A DNA stretch of 41,037 bases from Lautropia sp. (GTDB lineage: Bacteria; Pseudomonadota; Gammaproteobacteria; Burkholderiales; Burkholderiaceae_E): assembly GCA_030528325.1 (NCBI GenBank), contig JAUMZD010000034.1, positions 1 to 41,037 on the forward strand. Direction: 5' to 3'. The notes under the pieces were generated by a model. The model made no database searches and was not told the DNA's origin. It saw only the letters and a program-made list of their open reading frames with translations. Of the stretch, positions 1 through 7,675 are shown in pieces. The number at the start of each line of letters is the position of its first letter. The stretch's first letter is position 1. The position numbers and the translations under genes were made by a program.

Positions 1-39
1 GCGCGTGGCGCCTTGTCAACACGCGGTTTTGGGGCCAGC

Positions 40-70
40 GCGGGGACGAATAAGTTCATAACACGCTCTA
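40..70. repeat. Dispersed repeat end, copy 1 (TA-flanked MITE-like)
   Basis: This stretch closely matches the right half of the perfect inverted-repeat element at 35287-35352 (shared elements: CGGGGACG, ATAAGT, CATRACACGCTCTA). A shorter copy of the same end lies at 3998-4015. The left arm is not visible in this copy and may lie before the window. The rest of 1-169 has no gene that I can support; it holds the leader of the lipoprotein gene. Confidence 0.6.
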
Positions 71-169
71 GCGAAATCGCGCCATCAGCACGAGCCTTTT
101 TATGAATGAAACCCGGCGCCCCTGACGCATGCAACGTCATCACGCGCTGACTGGACGGAGGACATTGTC

Positions 170-1375
170 ATGAACCCCAGGAACAGGATCCTTCACTTCC
201 ACACCCCGATGACCGCAGCAGCCATGTGCCTGCTGCTGGCCGCCTGCGGTGGCGGCAGCGGCGGCGGCACATCGGAGAAAGCCGTCTCCAGCAGCCCCGC
301 TGCCACCGGATCCGCCATCAGCACGGCTGGCGTGAACACGGCGATGCCGGGTGCCCCTGCTCCGGCCCTGGATGCGGGCTCGGCGGATCAGGTCATCACG
401 AACACGGCACCGGGCGACACAGCTGGCAGCACCGGTGCCGGCACGAAGCCCGGGCCCGACACCTCGGCTTCATCCAGCACACCACCCGTGGCACCCCGCA
501 CATCGGCCCAGACCCTCACGGATCAGGGCATTCGTGGCGATGTACTGCGCTCGATGCTGGATCAGAAGCTCAATCAGGTCGGCCCGCGTGACACGCCTTC
601 GTCCACACCTGCCGATGGGCGCCACGGCTGGTTCAAATTCGGTACCGGCATTCCCCGGATCACGAACAGTGTCCGGCTCAGCCCCGACAACTACGTGGAC
701 GAGTCCCGACCCAGCATTCCGTGGCCCCTGCTTCGCTATCGTCCACTGAACGGCGAGGCGCAATACCTGCTGAATTCCTACATTCAGTCTCGCTGGGGCA
801 TCAACCGTGACACGACCGTGCCGGTTCGCCCCTTCAGCCTGAAACTTGACCTCCAGGCAGACCGGGAAAAGCTGACGCTGGGCCAGACGCTGACACTGGA
901 TATCAGTCAGCCCGTCGCCTCCTGGCAGACCAGGCCCGACGGCCCCGGCGAGACGCTGACACTGACGCTGCAGGCTGGCGACACTATCGCGATCGCACGT
1001 GATGCGCTCATTTCCTTCGGCCAGGTGATTCAGCGCTGGCAGGCAGCCCCCGACCAGAAGGTCGAACTGGTGCTGGCAGATCGCTGCGATCTGGTTCGCG
1101 TGAACGACAGCGGCCAGAGGCTCGGGGAACAGTTTAAGCCAACGCCGGGCTCAGAGCTCTGCTGGCGAATCGACACCCCCAACCTCAAGCGCGAGGTCTG
1201 CACGATGTACGAAGTGCCCATCGCCACGATTGCTCCCGATGACGAACCGAAGGCACTGGCGCAGTCAAGACTCCAGGAAATGGCTGACGAACGCAGCACC
1301 TTCCCGGGTGAAAGCGGCAGCATCTTCTGGCGCCAGGGCCACCTGCGCTGCGAAGGCAAGGGCGACCTCCTGTAA
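170..1375 (+). CDS. Putative lipoprotein of unknown function
   Basis: 401 aa. The N-terminus is a lipoprotein signal peptide: basic start, hydrophobic stretch at about residues 14-24, then lipobox LAAC with the lipidated cysteine at residue 26, followed by a Gly run. Residues 27-115 are low-complexity Ala/Ser/Thr/Pro, typical of a flexible tether. The rest (about 120-401) is a soluble domain with several Cys (for example in the segments around RCDL, LCWR, VCTM and LRCEG) that could form disulfides, which suggests a periplasmic or outer-membrane location. A GGAGGAC ribosome site sits just before the ATG, supporting this start. I do not recognise the family. The gene stands alone; the next gene is convergent. 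Confidence 0.8.
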   Translation: MNPRNRILHFHTPMTAAAMCLLLAACGGGSGGGTSEKAVSSSPAATGSAISTAGVNTAMPGAPAPALDAGSADQVITNTAPGDTAGSTGAGTKPGPDTSASSSTPPVAPRTSAQTLTDQGIRGDVLRSMLDQKLNQVGPRDTPSSTPADGRHGWFKFGTGIPRITNSVRLSPDNYVDESRPSIPWPLLRYRPLNGEAQYLLNSYIQSRWGINRDTTVPVRPFSLKLDLQADREKLTLGQTLTLDISQPVASWQTRPDGPGETLTLTLQAGDTIAIARDALISFGQVIQRWQAAPDQKVELVLADRCDLVRVNDSGQRLGEQFKPTPGSELCWRIDTPNLKREVCTMYEVPIATIAPDDEPKALAQSRLQEMADERSTFPGESGSIFWRQGHLRCEGKGDLL

Positions 1376-1466
1376 TTCGTCATCGAATGTTCTGATGCCA
1401 TACGTCTCAGGCACAGGCGCTGGCGGAAGTCACGGCCCGCCTGAGCGCAAAGAAGGGCTGATCACC

Positions 1467-1835
1467 TCAGCCAGCCATCATCCGCTGGCGCTGCTGGTGG
1501 GCGTTGCCCCATTCGCACATCGCATCCAGAACCGGGATCAGCGACTGCCCGTCGTCCGACAGCCGGTATTCGACCTTGGGCGGAACCTGCGGATACTCGG
1601 TGCGGATGATCAGTCCGTCACGCTCCAGCTCCTTGAGCGTGCTGGAAAGCGTCTTGTACGACACGCTGCCGATGAGCCGCTGCAATTCGTTGAAGCGGAT
1701 GACGGAGCGGCGATACAGCCAGTAAAGGATCACCATCTTGTACTTGCCGCCGATCAGCGTCAGCGTGTGGCCCACGCCCGAGTCCTCGATCGCGTCGATG
1801 GGGGTACCGTCTCCGCCACAGGGGATGTGAATCAT
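1467..1835 (-). CDS. HxlR-family transcriptional regulator
   Basis: 122 aa winged-helix regulator. The central segment (YKMVILYWLYR, RFNELQRLIG, SYKTLSSTLKELERDGLI, then a beta-wing ending in VEYRLSDDGQSLIPVLDAM) is the HxlR signature. Members of this family commonly sense electrophiles or redox stress and control neighbouring oxidoreductases. A Cys lies near the N-terminus (HIPCGG), as in several thiol-sensing HxlR proteins, and another in the C-terminal helix. The gene is divergent from the Old Yellow Enzyme gene at 2064, with an inverted repeat between them that could be its operator. The inducer is unknown. Confidence 0.9.
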   Translation of the reverse strand: MIHIPCGGDGTPIDAIEDSGVGHTLTLIGGKYKMVILYWLYRRSVIRFNELQRLIGSVSYKTLSSTLKELERDGLIIRTEYPQVPPKVEYRLSDDGQSLIPVLDAMCEWGNAHQQRQRMMAG

Positions 1836-1867
1836 CGTGCTTTCCTGAAATCAATGCTTTCCTGAAG

Positions 1868-1899
1868 GTAAGTACATGGCGCGCGGGTGCGTACTTGTC
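1868..1899. promoter_or_regulatory. Candidate HxlR operator
   Basis: Inverted repeat GGTAAGTAC (from 1868) and GTACTTGTC (1891-1899), the core AAGTAC...GTACTT arms being exact and 15 bp apart. It lies in the divergent intergenic region between the HxlR gene and the oxidoreductase genes. AGTAC-type half-sites are known for this family; the assignment here is inference from position and symmetry. Confidence 0.45.
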
Positions 1900-1950
1900 A
1901 CGCGGAAAGTCAGATCATAAGATGCGCCCAAGCTCCTAGGGAGGTCACTG

Positions 1951-2064
1951 ATGACAGATTCACTGCATTCCGAACATCCTCAAAACATTCGTCACCTGAT
2001 CATTGTCGCCCACCCCGACATCGGGCACTCGACCGTCAACCGGCGCTGGCTGGAGGCGCTGTGA
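1951..2064 (+). pseudogene. N-terminal remnant of a flavodoxin-fold NAD(P)H oxidoreductase
   Basis: An ATG behind an AGGGAGG ribosome site opens a 37-codon frame. Its second half (HLIIVAHPDIGHSTVN) matches the first beta strand and FMN-binding loop of the KefF/MdaB/YwrO type of flavodoxin-like quinone reductase. It stops after RRWLEAL, and its TGA overlaps the ATG of the next gene (TGATG at 2062-2066). A functional member would be about 170-200 aa, so more than 80% of the protein is missing. The likely explanation is an internal deletion that joined this start to the Old Yellow Enzyme gene. It may still act as a translated leader coupled to that gene. Confidence 0.7.
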
Positions 2065-3218
2065 TGCCCAGGCTGGATCCACTGTTCTCGCCTTTCGTGC
2101 TGAACAACGGCGTGCGCATCGCCAATCGGCTGGTAGTCGCACCGATGACACATTACGCCTCGCACGAAGACGGCACGCTGAGTGAAGCAGAGCGCCTTTT
2201 CATCGGCAACCGTGCCCAGGGTTTTGGCCTGTTCATCACGGCCGCCACCTGCGTCTCGCCCGAAGGCAAATCCTTCTGGGGCGAACCGGAGGCCAGTGGC
2301 AAGCATCACCTGGCAAGCCTGCGCGAGACGGCACGGCTGATCCGGTCACAAGGTGCCAGAGCCATTCTTCAACTGCATCATGGCGGCAAGTCGGTGGTCA
2401 CGCATGAAGGCATCCTGCCCACGCCGGCAATTCCGCACGGTCGCCATCGACTCGCCCCGTCGGCCGATGGCGATGCCCGCGAAGCCGATGCAGGCGAGAT
2501 CGAGGCCCTGATCGCCGCCTTTGCCCAAGCCGCCCGGCTGGCGCTGCGTGCCGGTTTCGATGGTGTCGAGATTCACGGAGCCAACGGCTTCCTGCTGCAA
2601 CAGTTTTATTCGGCCAAAAGCAATCATCGCCAGGATGCCTGGGGAGGCAGTCGGGAAAGACGCATGCGCTTTCCGCTGGCCGTGGTCGATGCCGTGACCG
2701 CAGTCCGCGACGCGATGCAGCGCCCGGATTTCATCGTCGGCTACCGCTTCTCGCCCGAAGAGGACGGCGAACACGGACTTGACATGCAGGACACCTTCGC
2801 CCTGATCGACGCCCTGGTGCAGAAGCCCTTGCAGTATCTGCACGTTTCTCTCATCGAGTTCCACAAGAAGGCACGCCGGGGTGCGAACCCCGAACGCCCC
2901 CGGATGCAGCTGATTCATGAACGCATCGACGGACGGCTGCCCCTGATCGGCGTCGGCACGCTGCTGAGTGCGGCGCAGATCCGCGCAGCCTGGCAGACCG
3001 GCTGGGCTGAATTCATCGGCCTGGGCAAGGCGGTGCTGCTGAACCCCGGGCTGGCGTCACTGCTGGAAGGCGGGAAGGATTCGACGATCATCACCGAGCT
3101 GGATCCGGCACGCCCGGATCGCTACGGCATGCCGGCACGGCTGTGGCAGCTGTGTTTGCAAGGCCCCGGCTGGCTGCCACCGGTGAAGGCGCGTGCCTGG
3201 CAGCCGCTGGATGTCTGA
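2064..3218 (+). CDS. NADH:flavin oxidoreductase, Old Yellow Enzyme family (YqjM-like)
   Basis: 384 aa TIM-barrel flavoenzyme, normal length for the family. Visible markers are the N-terminal FVLNNGVRIANRLVVAPMT segment, HHGGK (about residue 113), the substrate-loop HGANGFLLQQF, and SNHRQDAWGGSRERR, the hallmark of OYE and 2,4-dienoyl-CoA reductase-like proteins. These enzymes bind FMN and reduce activated C=C bonds with NAD(P)H. I chose the ATG at 2064 because it begins the conserved domain and overlaps the stop of the upstream 37-codon remnant, so it is probably translationally coupled. The divergent HxlR regulator is the likely controller. The physiological substrate is unknown; electrophile detoxification is an inference. 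Confidence 0.9.
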   Translation: MPRLDPLFSPFVLNNGVRIANRLVVAPMTHYASHEDGTLSEAERLFIGNRAQGFGLFITAATCVSPEGKSFWGEPEASGKHHLASLRETARLIRSQGARAILQLHHGGKSVVTHEGILPTPAIPHGRHRLAPSADGDAREADAGEIEALIAAFAQAARLALRAGFDGVEIHGANGFLLQQFYSAKSNHRQDAWGGSRERRMRFPLAVVDAVTAVRDAMQRPDFIVGYRFSPEEDGEHGLDMQDTFALIDALVQKPLQYLHVSLIEFHKKARRGANPERPRMQLIHERIDGRLPLIGVGTLLSAAQIRAAWQTGWAEFIGLGKAVLLNPGLASLLEGGKDSTIITELDPARPDRYGMPARLWQLCLQGPGWLPPVKARAWQPLDV

Positions 3219-3247
3219 TCGTTGGCCGATCCTGATCGGGAAGCAGA

Positions 3248-3442
3248 TTGGCCGCGCTACTGGCACAGGGCGGCTGCGAGAAGCAGCTGCATGTCCATGT
3301 TCAGGCCACGCTGAACGTGGGGCTGGGCCGCGAGCAGATCGTGGAGTGCTTCATACAGTGCGTGCCGTATCCGGGCTTTCCGAAAGTGTTGAATGCGGTG
3401 TTCGAGGCAAAGGCCGTATTTGCGTCCCGGGAAGCGCCATGA
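3248..3442 (+). pseudogene. C-terminal remnant of a carboxymuconolactone decarboxylase-family protein
   Basis: The frame encodes a segment (HVHVQATLNVGLGREQIVE, then a helix with PYPGFPKVLNAVFEAKAVF) that matches the C-terminal half of CMD/AhpD-like proteins. The N-terminal half, where the family carries its redox CxxC motif, is absent: the frame closes at a TGA at 3233 just upstream, and no ATG or ribosome site is visible. With the remnant at 1951, this suggests that an oxidoreductase-OYE-CMD operon has decayed around one surviving gene. From 3443 to 3642 I see no gene. Confidence 0.65.
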
Positions 3443-3642
3443 TCGGCCGCGCAGGCCCGACCCGCCCCGAGGTTCACTGATCGGATCCTCCCATGCCCCT
3501 CAAAACGCCTCATCGCCGACATCCGGCCCAGCGACTGGATGACGCACGCCGCGTTGATGGGGATTCTTCCGGGCCTGAGGCACCCGTGCGCTGATCCCGT
3601 TACCATGGTGAGCGCCCCTGCTGCATGACGTGATGCCATCGC

Positions 3643-3978
3643 TCACTGGCCACGGACCAGCTCGCGGTTGAAGTCCAGGGCGAGACGGATCCACGCCCCC
3701 AGATCCCGCTGCCCCGTTTCATCGACATCGACATACCCCTTGATCGGCCTGCCTTTCATGATGGTCGGAGAGGCACCGGTCCGCTCCAGCGCGTCGGCAT
3801 AGGCGTGCGGGCCGACCCGGACCATGATCATGTCCTCATCCGCGCCGCCACCGACGCAGATGCACATCTTGCCGTTGACCATGAAAGCCAGCCCGCCAAA
3901 CATCCGTTTCTCGTACACATCCGGCTCGGATGAAAGGGCTCGCCGGATGCGATCGGCGGTAAATTCGTTGATGCTCAT
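3643..3978 (-). CDS. TfoX/Sxy N-terminal domain protein
   Basis: 111 aa. The sequence FTADRIRRALSS, EKRMFGGLAFMVNGKMCICV and the later MKGRPIKGYVDVDE match the TfoX N-terminal domain as a stand-alone protein. Full-length TfoX (Sxy) activates competence with CRP, but single-domain homologues like this one are common and of unknown role. I chose the ATG at 3978 (MSINEF); the frame stays open to 4008, but that extension is made of the repeat sequence at 3998-4015 and is not conserved-looking. The gene is on the opposite strand to its neighbours. Confidence 0.85.
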   Translation of the reverse strand: MSINEFTADRIRRALSSEPDVYEKRMFGGLAFMVNGKMCICVGGGADEDMIMVRVGPHAYADALERTGASPTIMKGRPIKGYVDVDETGQRDLGAWIRLALDFNRELVRGQ

Positions 3979-3997
3979 GGCCTGTTGCCCCGGAAAA

Positions 3998-4015
3998 GTG
4001 CATAACACGCTCTAA
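3998..4015. repeat. Dispersed repeat end, copy 3
   Basis: GTGCATAACACGCTCTAA differs by one base from the right arm of the element at 35335-35352. No left arm is visible nearby, so this is a solo or eroded end. The next mobile element is inserted directly into its terminal CTAA. Confidence 0.6.
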
Positions 4016-4144
4016 CAGGCTGTTGAAATACTGGCAGATTGCCGATCCATCATGGATAAGGCAAAAAATCATGCCCTGAAATCAATGGGTTAAGAGATCC
4101 AAGTGGCGACAGGATGGCCGATGCCGGGGTATTTCAACAGCCTG
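4016..4144. mobile_element. 129-bp MITE, IS5-like target site
   Basis: The element begins CAGGCTGTTGAAATAC (4016-4031) and ends with its exact reverse complement GTATTTCAACAGCCTG (4129-4144). It is flanked by a direct repeat CTAA at 4012-4015 and 4145-4148. It contains no coding sequence. A 4-bp target duplication of the YTAR type is known for the IS5 group of the IS5 family, so this is best read as a non-autonomous derivative mobilised by an IS5-like transposase. It sits inside an older repeat end. Confidence 0.75.
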
Positions 4145-4180
4145 CTAAGGATACTCTGAACAAATCCATACTCTGACAGA

Positions 4181-4209
4181 TTGCAGGATGATGGCCAGTA
4201 CTTTAGACT
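4181..4209 (+). promoter_or_regulatory. Candidate promoter of the toxin-antitoxin operon
   Basis: TTGCAG at 4181-4186 and TAGACT at 4204-4209 are separated by 17 bp, which fits a sigma-70 promoter with a good -35 and moderate -10. The predicted start near 4216 falls just before the tandem palindromes at 4222-4247, the expected place for an autorepressor site. Confidence 0.45.
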
Positions 4210-4221
4210 GGGCACAATCGA

Positions 4222-4247
4222 ATGACTAAGTCATGAACTAAGTTCAT
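4222..4247. promoter_or_regulatory. Tandem palindromic operator of the toxin-antitoxin operon
   Basis: Two perfect palindromes overlap by two bases: ATGACTAAGTCAT (4222-4234) and ATGAACTAAGTTCAT (4233-4247). They share the core ACTAAGT. Phd/YefM-type antitoxins autoregulate by binding such paired palindromes, and the position right at the antitoxin start fits this. The function is inferred from family behaviour. Confidence 0.65.
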
Positions 4248-4551
4248 GCCAACCGACGACACCGACATGCCAACCGAGAAGATCCCCCACATCAACATTC
4301 ATGCGGCCAAGACCCACTTGTCCCGCCTCATCGAAGACGTGAGGAACTCGGGGCAAGCGGTCATCATCGCCAAGGCCGGCAAACCCCAGGTCAAGATCGT
4401 GCCTTTGCGCGCCTCTCCCGGCCGGCCACGTTTCGGCTTTCTGAAGAATCTGTCGACACAGTCCCCTCCCTTCCCGGAGGATTTCGATCGACTCCACGAA
4501 ACGGAAATTGCCGCCCTGTTCGCTGGCGAGCAGGTCGAAGGAAAACCATGA
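4246..4551 (+). CDS. Phd/YefM-family antitoxin of a PIN toxin pair
   Basis: 101 aa. Residues about 14-52 (PHINIHAAKTHLSRLIEDV, then VIIAKAGKPQVKIVPL) are the DNA-binding and dimerisation fold of type II antitoxins of the Phd/YefM superfamily. The C-terminal part with many acidic and aromatic residues should wrap the toxin. The stop overlaps the toxin start by ATGA, the usual coupling in such operons. Two starts are possible: the ATG at 4246, which lies inside the palindromic operator, and the ATG at 4267. The two share the repeated start ATGCCAACCGA, and neither has a clear ribosome site. The protein should neutralise the toxin and repress its own promoter. Confidence 0.88.
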   Translation: MPTDDTDMPTEKIPHINIHAAKTHLSRLIEDVRNSGQAVIIAKAGKPQVKIVPLRASPGRPRFGFLKNLSTQSPPFPEDFDRLHETEIAALFAGEQVEGKP

Positions 4552-4943
4552 ACCTGCTGCTGGACACAGATGTCCTCCTCTGGATGGCCTTCGACGACCG
4601 GAGCAGGCTCTCACCGTCTGCCATCAACTTACTGGAAGATCCGGACAACACGCTGTACTTCAGCCTGGCAAGCCTGTGGGAAGTCTCGATCAAGTCCAGC
4701 CCGGGCAAACTGGATTTCGACATGGATGTCATGACCCTGGAAACGGGTTTGCGGGAAGCCGGCTTTCTCGAATTGTCGATCCGCCTGCCGCACATCCTTC
4801 GTTCGGGCAGCCTGCCCCAGCTGCACAGGGATCCCTTCGACCGGCTGCTGCTCGCGCAGGCAGAAGTCGAAGGCATGCAGCTGCTGACCGCTGATCGCCT
4901 GATCCTCCAGTACGGCAGCCCGCATGCGCTGGCCGTCAGCTGA
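4548..4943 (+). CDS. PIN-domain toxin (VapC-like ribonuclease)
   Basis: 131 aa, normal for VapC. The metal-binding acidic residues of the PIN fold are visible: D6 and D8 in LLLDTDVLLW, E45 in SLWEVSIK, D95/D98 in HRDPFDRLLL, and D116 in LTADRLI. Such toxins cut RNA, often tRNA, when the antitoxin is degraded. The sequence resembles the PIN subgroup usually paired with Phd-type antitoxins. Translation is coupled to the antitoxin by a 4-bp overlap. The neighbouring miniature elements suggest that this is a mobile or recently acquired module. Confidence 0.92.
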   Translation: MNLLLDTDVLLWMAFDDRSRLSPSAINLLEDPDNTLYFSLASLWEVSIKSSPGKLDFDMDVMTLETGLREAGFLELSIRLPHILRSGSLPQLHRDPFDRLLLAQAEVEGMQLLTADRLILQYGSPHALAVS

Positions 4944-4992
4944 GCACCTTCTCACACCAGACAGGTCCTTTTCCACCCGTCACGGAACCCCC

Positions 4993-5751
4993 ATGAACCC
5001 CACCCTTCAGACCCTGCAAGCTCACCGCACCTACCGCCAGTTCGATCCCGAGGCCCACATCCCGGCCGATCAGCTCCAGGCCATTCTCGACGCCACCCGC
5101 CAGGCGCCCTCGTGGATGAACGGCCAGCACTACACGATCATCCGCATCACCGATCCTGCCCTGCGCCAGCGGATCGTCGAGCACCAGCCGAACAACCCGC
5201 AGATCGGCACCTGCAGCGAATACTGGATTTTCGTCGGTGATGGCCGCCGGGCCAGGTTGTGCAGCGAAGCCGCCGGTGGCAGCTTTGCGGCCGTGGGCAC
5301 GCCCGACACGCTGATCACGATCGTGACCGACACGGCACTGGCCGCGCAGAATGCGGTGGTCGCGGCCGAGAGCCTCGGCTACGCCACCTGCTTCACGGGC
5401 GGCATCCGGCTGATCGGGCCGGAACTGAGCGAATGGCTGGGTCTGCCGGCCCACACCTATCCGCTCTTTGGTCTGTGCATCGGCAAGCCGGCCGTGGACA
5501 TGCGTCTCAAGCCACGACTCCCACAACAGGCCGTCGTGGCCGAGAACCGCTACCCGTCGGACGAGACGCTGAATGCCGCACTCGCCGACTACGAGGCCAC
5601 CATGACGGCTTTTGGCGAAACGCGCGAGAAATTTCCGTTCCGCGAGAAGTTCGCCCGCTACTACAGCCAGGAATACGCCCCACGCAATGCGAAGCTGCTG
5701 CGGGATCAGGGCCTGCTGACACACCCGCAGGGGCTGGGCGAAGGCGCCTGA
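4993..5751 (+). CDS. NADPH-dependent nitroreductase family protein (NfsA/FRP-like)
   Basis: 252 aa. The N-terminus (LQTLQAHRTYRQFDPEAHIP, then LDATRQAPSWMNGQHY) carries the FMN-contacting RxxR and AP[ST] motifs of NfsA/flavin-reductase-P type nitroreductases. The middle GYATCFTGGIR and the LFGLCIGKPA segment are also typical. The C-terminal part (FAEKF/YYSQEYAPRNAK-like) matches the helical extension of this group. The enzyme should be a dimer that reduces nitroaromatics, quinones or flavins with NADPH in the cytoplasm. The ATG at 4993 begins the conserved domain. The gene is convergent with lpdA. Confidence 0.9.
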   Translation: MNPTLQTLQAHRTYRQFDPEAHIPADQLQAILDATRQAPSWMNGQHYTIIRITDPALRQRIVEHQPNNPQIGTCSEYWIFVGDGRRARLCSEAAGGSFAAVGTPDTLITIVTDTALAAQNAVVAAESLGYATCFTGGIRLIGPELSEWLGLPAHTYPLFGLCIGKPAVDMRLKPRLPQQAVVAENRYPSDETLNAALADYEATMTAFGETREKFPFREKFARYYSQEYAPRNAKLLRDQGLLTHPQGLGEGA

Positions 5752-5781
5752 GGCCATAACCTCCATTCAAGCTTGAAGCAC

Positions 5782-5828
5782 AAAAAACCGCCGTCCCGCC
5801 TGCCTGTCACGGCAAGCTGAGACGGCGG
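5782..5828 (-). terminator. Rho-independent terminator of the PDH operon
   Basis: Read on the minus strand, CCGCCGTC (5828-5821) pairs with GACGGCGG (5795-5788), with inner pairing possible around TTGCCGTGACAGGC, and is followed by TTTTTTG. It lies 25 bp after lpdA and should end the aceE-aceF-bph-lpdA transcript. Confidence 0.75.
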
Positions 5829-5852
5829 CGGAGGCCAGCACAGCGCCAGCGC

Positions 5853-7655
5853 TTATTTCTTCTTCTGCGGCGGCAGGTCGGTGCAGACGCCCTCGAAGAC
5901 TTCGGCGGCCATGCCGATCGACTCACCCAGCGTCGGGTGCGGGTGGATGGTGTGGCCGATGTCGGCCGCATCCGCACCCATCTCGATCGCCAGAGCGACC
6001 TCGCCGATCATGTCGCCGGCACCGGTGCCGACGATGCCGCCGCCGATGACCCGGTGGGTTTCGGGGTCGAACAGCAGCTTCGTGAAGCCCTCGTCACGAC
6101 CATTGGCCACCGCACGGCCCGAAGCCGCCCACGGGAAGACCGACTTGCCGAGCTTGACGCCCTTGGCCTTCGCTTCGTCTTCCGTGATGCCCACCCAGGC
6201 CACTTCCGGATCGGTGTACGCCACCGACGGAATCACGCGGGCATCGAAGTGACGCTTCTGACCGGCCGCCGCTTCGGCAGCGACATGGGCCTCGTGCACG
6301 GCCTTGTGCGCCAGCATCGGCTGACCGACGATGTCGCCGATGGCGAAGATGTGCGGCACGTTCGTGCGCATCTGCGTATCGACATCGATGAAGCCCCGCT
6401 CGCCGACGGCCACGCCGGCCTTCTCGGCATCGAGCTTCTTGCCATTCGGCGTGCGGCCCACGGCCGACAGCACCAGATCATAGACCTGCGGCTCGGCCGG
6501 CGCGTTGGCCCCCTCGAAGCTGACCTTGATTCCCTCGGGCGTGGCCTCGGCTGCCGTGGTCTTCGTCTTGACCATGAAGTTGCCGAAGCGCTTTTCGTTG
6601 AATTTCTGCCAGACCTTGACCATGTCGCGGTCGGCACCGGCCATCACGCCATCGAGCATCTCGACGACATCGACCTGGGCGCCCAGCGTGGCATAGACGG
6701 TGCCCATCTCCAGACCGATGATGCCGCCGCCGATGACCAGCATGCGCTTCGGCACGGCCTTGAGCGCCAGCGCCCCGGTCGAATCGACGATCCGCTCATC
6801 CTTCGGCAGGAAGGGCAGCTGCACCGGCTCGCTGCCGGCCGCGATGATGGCCTGCTTGAAGCGGACGACCTTCTGCTGGCCATTGGTCTGCTGGCCCGTG
6901 CCTTCGGTGAGCTGAACCTCGACATGGTAGGGATCGATGAAGCGGGCGTAGCCGCGCACGATCTCGACCTTGCGCCCCTTGGCCATGCCGGCCAGGCCGC
7001 CCGTCATCTTGCTGATGACCTTGTCCTTCCAGCCCCGCAACCCGTCGATGTCGATCTCGGGCTTGCCGAAACGGATGCCATGGGACTCGAAGCCCTTGAC
7101 CTCCTCGACGACGGCCATGGCGTGCAGCAGCGCCTTCGACGGAATACACCCGACGTTCAGGCAGACACCACCCAGCGTGGCGTAGCGCTCGACCAGCACG
7201 ACCTTCATGCCCAGATCGGCCGCGCGGAAAGCCGCGGAATAACCACCGGGGCCACCACCGATCACGAGCATGTCGCATTCGACATCGGCGCTCCGGTCGG
7301 TGGCCGGCGCCGCCTGGGGCGCAGGCTGGGCCGGTGCCGGCGCGGCAGCCTGGGGCGCCGGTGCTGGTGCCGAAGCCGCAGGTGCGGCGGCGGCAGATAC
7401 TTCGGCCGCTCCCTCGCCGGCAGCCTCGATCACGGCGATCTCGGAGCCTTCCGACACCTTGTCACCGAGCTTGACCTTCATCTCGACGATGCGGCCAGCC
7501 GCCGTCGCCGGGATTTCCATGGATGCCTTGTCGGACTCCACCGTGATCAGGCTCTGCTCCACGGCCACCGTATCACCCGGATTGACCAGTACCTCAATGA
7601 TTTCGACATCCTTGAAATCGCCGATATCGGGCACCTTCAATACGCTCGTCGCCAT
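5853..7655 (-). CDS. lpdA: Dihydrolipoyl dehydrogenase (E3) with N-terminal lipoyl domain
   Basis: 600 aa. Residues 1-80 are a lipoyl domain with the modified lysine K43 in [10 protein letters not shown]. An Ala/Pro linker spans about 84-122. The E3 core follows: FAD motif [12 protein letters not shown], redox disulfide [16 protein letters not shown] motif [12 protein letters not shown], the second FAD contact [17 protein letters not shown], and the C-terminal catalytic [10 protein letters not shown]. It reoxidises dihydrolipoamide of the pyruvate dehydrogenase complex using NAD+. Lipoyl-E3 fusions of this kind are typical of PDH complexes in Neisseria and Burkholderiales. It is the last gene of the operon and is followed by a terminator. 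Confidence 0.97.
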   Translation of the reverse strand: MATSVLKVPDIGDFKDVEIIEVLVNPGDTVAVEQSLITVESDKASMEIPATAAGRIVEMKVKLGDKVSEGSEIAVIEAAGEGAAEVSAAAAPAASAPAPAPQAAAPAPAQPAPQAAPATDRSADVECDMLVIGGGPGGYSAAFRAADLGMKVVLVERYATLGGVCLNVGCIPSKALLHAMAVVEEVKGFESHGIRFGKPEIDIDGLRGWKDKVISKMTGGLAGMAKGRKVEIVRGYARFIDPYHVEVQLTEGTGQQTNGQQKVVRFKQAIIAAGSEPVQLPFLPKDERIVDSTGALALKAVPKRMLVIGGGIIGLEMGTVYATLGAQVDVVEMLDGVMAGADRDMVKVWQKFNEKRFGNFMVKTKTTAAEATPEGIKVSFEGANAPAEPQVYDLVLSAVGRTPNGKKLDAEKAGVAVGERGFIDVDTQMRTNVPHIFAIGDIVGQPMLAHKAVHEAHVAAEAAAGQKRHFDARVIPSVAYTDPEVAWVGITEDEAKAKGVKLGKSVFPWAASGRAVANGRDEGFTKLLFDPETHRVIGGGIVGTGAGDMIGEVALAIEMGADAADIGHTIHPHPTLGESIGMAAEVFEGVCTDLPPQKKK

Positions 7656-7675
7656 GCCTTATTACCTCTTCCTGT

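Noticed and set aside
4016..4144. Stem-loop at these coordinates as a transcription terminator
   Set aside because: The arms are 97 bp apart, the ends are exact, and a CTAA duplication flanks them, which fits a mobile element better than a terminator.
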